A stretch of 64,000 nucleotides of DNA from Cystobacter ferrugineus (GTDB taxonomy: Bacteria > Myxococcota > Myxococcia > Myxococcales > Myxococcaceae): NCBI RefSeq assembly GCF_001887355.1, contig NZ_MPIN01000003.1, positions 887,956 to 951,955 on the forward strand, given 5' to 3'. Position 1 is the first letter of the stretch. Each line of letters starts with the position of its first letter. The notes beneath the pieces are model-generated. The model searched no databases and was not told the DNA's origin. It saw nothing but the letters and a program-made list of their open reading frames with translations. A program made the translations under genes and the position numbers. Shown piece after piece: positions 63,520 through 64,000 of the stretch.

Positions 63520-64000
63520 TCACTTCATGGGGGCAAGGGCGGTCACCCAGAACTCGCGGGGGGTGGCCGCCTCCGGGCCTCGCAGGATGCGGTCGCGGAT
63601 ACGGGCCTCGGAGATCCACACCCGGCCATCCGTGGCCACGGTGAGGTTGACCGGTGATTCGAGACCGGAGACAAGCACCTCCAGGGGCCTTGGTCCTCGC
63701 GCCGACCCGAGCACGTCGATGCGGAGCAGGCGCCCGTCACCGCTGTTCAAGGCTCCCTCCACCAACAGCAGCCGCCCATCGGGAGCGAAGTACATCCCAT
63801 CCGGGTTCTCCAGACGGCGCGGCAACTCCAGCTCGGTCACCGAGGGTGACGTTCCCGCCGCGCCGGGGCGGACGAGGAAGAGACGCCCAGGCCCATAGGT
63901 GTTGATGGCGAGCGTGCGCCCGTCCGGAGCCAGCGCGATGCCCGCGGGTCCGACGGCGGCCATCCCCGCTCCCTTCGCCTGGAGACGTGGATCGGACACG
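63520..64000 (-). CDS. SMP-30/NHL-type beta-propeller protein (partial)
   Basis: The C-terminal about 160 residues are visible; the 5' end lies beyond the window. Blade repeats PAGIALAPDGRTLAINTYGP, NPDGMYFAPDGRLLLVEGAL and PVNLTVATDGRVWISEARIR are typical of SMP-30/gluconolactonase-like or NHL propellers. Function cannot be assigned from this part. Confidence 0.7.
   Translation of the reverse strand, partial: VSDPRLQAKGAGMAAVGPAGIALAPDGRTLAINTYGPGRLFLVRPGAAGTSPSVTELELPRRLENPDGMYFAPDGRLLLVEGALNSGDGRLLRIDVLGSARGPRPLEVLVSGLESPVNLTVATDGRVWISEARIRDRILRGPEAATPREFWVTALAPMK

Noticed and set aside
1-64000. tRNA, rRNA, riboswitch or replication origin
   Set aside because: No cloverleaf-type, rRNA-like or DnaA-box-rich stretch was seen in the intergenic regions on reading both strands; a covariance-model scan would be needed to exclude small RNAs.

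Overview
The window is very GC-rich and densely coded, with gene families typical of a predatory or social deltaproteobacterium (Myxococcota, suborder Cystobacterineae; an Archangium/Cystobacter-type organism is my best inference). Pointers are the SitA/DUF2380-like toxin lipoprotein, many outer-membrane lipoproteins, stand-alone GspE N-terminal-domain proteins, a two-domain KaiC with a response regulator, HEAT-repeat fusions and numerous two-component systems. No rRNA, tRNA or CRISPR array is visible.

Left part (1-18.4 kb), mostly housekeeping: an ECF sigma/anti-sigma pair (anti-sigma cut by the window edge), a DUF2085 membrane protein, OppD/OppF-type ATPases without permeases, two paralogous GspE-N (MshEN) proteins, a LolB/DUF4292-like lipoprotein, an ExbB/ExbD proton channel, an acyl-CoA dehydrogenase, a two-gene heteromeric MaoC-type dehydratase with a DapB-like dehydrogenase, an HD-GYP response regulator, a HEAT-cyclophilin lipoprotein, and a zinc-ribbon membrane protein / MoxR ATPase / DUF58 operon.

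Accessory island 1 (18.4-23.7 kb): a SitA/DUF2380-like lipoprotein with an HNH-like C-terminal domain overlaps a small predicted immunity gene. A cupin and an orphan membrane protein follow, then a 211-bp copy of the interior of the upstream DUF58 gene. The island ends with a second lipoprotein/cytoplasmic-protein cassette. Base composition drops in parts of it.

Middle (23.7-43.7 kb): SNF2-type helicase, thioredoxin-like ferredoxin, Smr protein, DUF72 protein, and a LysR regulator consisting only of the HTH domain, divergent from methionine aminopeptidase across a perfect LysR-type T-N11-A palindrome. Next come a GNAT acetyltransferase, KaiC-like ATPase plus receiver protein, a phosphoketolase-acetate kinase operon, a P450, a macro-domain protein, a membrane alkaline-phosphatase-superfamily protein without the sulfatase cysteine, and a FixL/FixJ-like two-component pair.

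Accessory region 2 (43.7-50.2 kb): the last codons of the FixJ-like gene plus its downstream leader occur three times, each copy just before a different gene (DUF1254 protein, YWTD-type lipoprotein, BIG2-Kelch lipoprotein). A RAYT-type Y1 transposase gene follows, bordered by repeat clusters in inverted orientation.

Right part (50.2-64 kb): GH97 glucosidase with a strong terminator, an NtrY/NtrX-like pair leading into an Omp85/TamA-like outer-membrane protein and a DUF4390-like periplasmic protein, a cyanovirin-N (CVNH) lipoprotein, a decayed PEBP/YbhB gene, an SbsA-like lipoprotein and a GST divergent from an hxlR-aadA operon with GCAAC/GTTGC palindromes, a two-PPC-domain lipoprotein and a partial SMP-30-like propeller protein.
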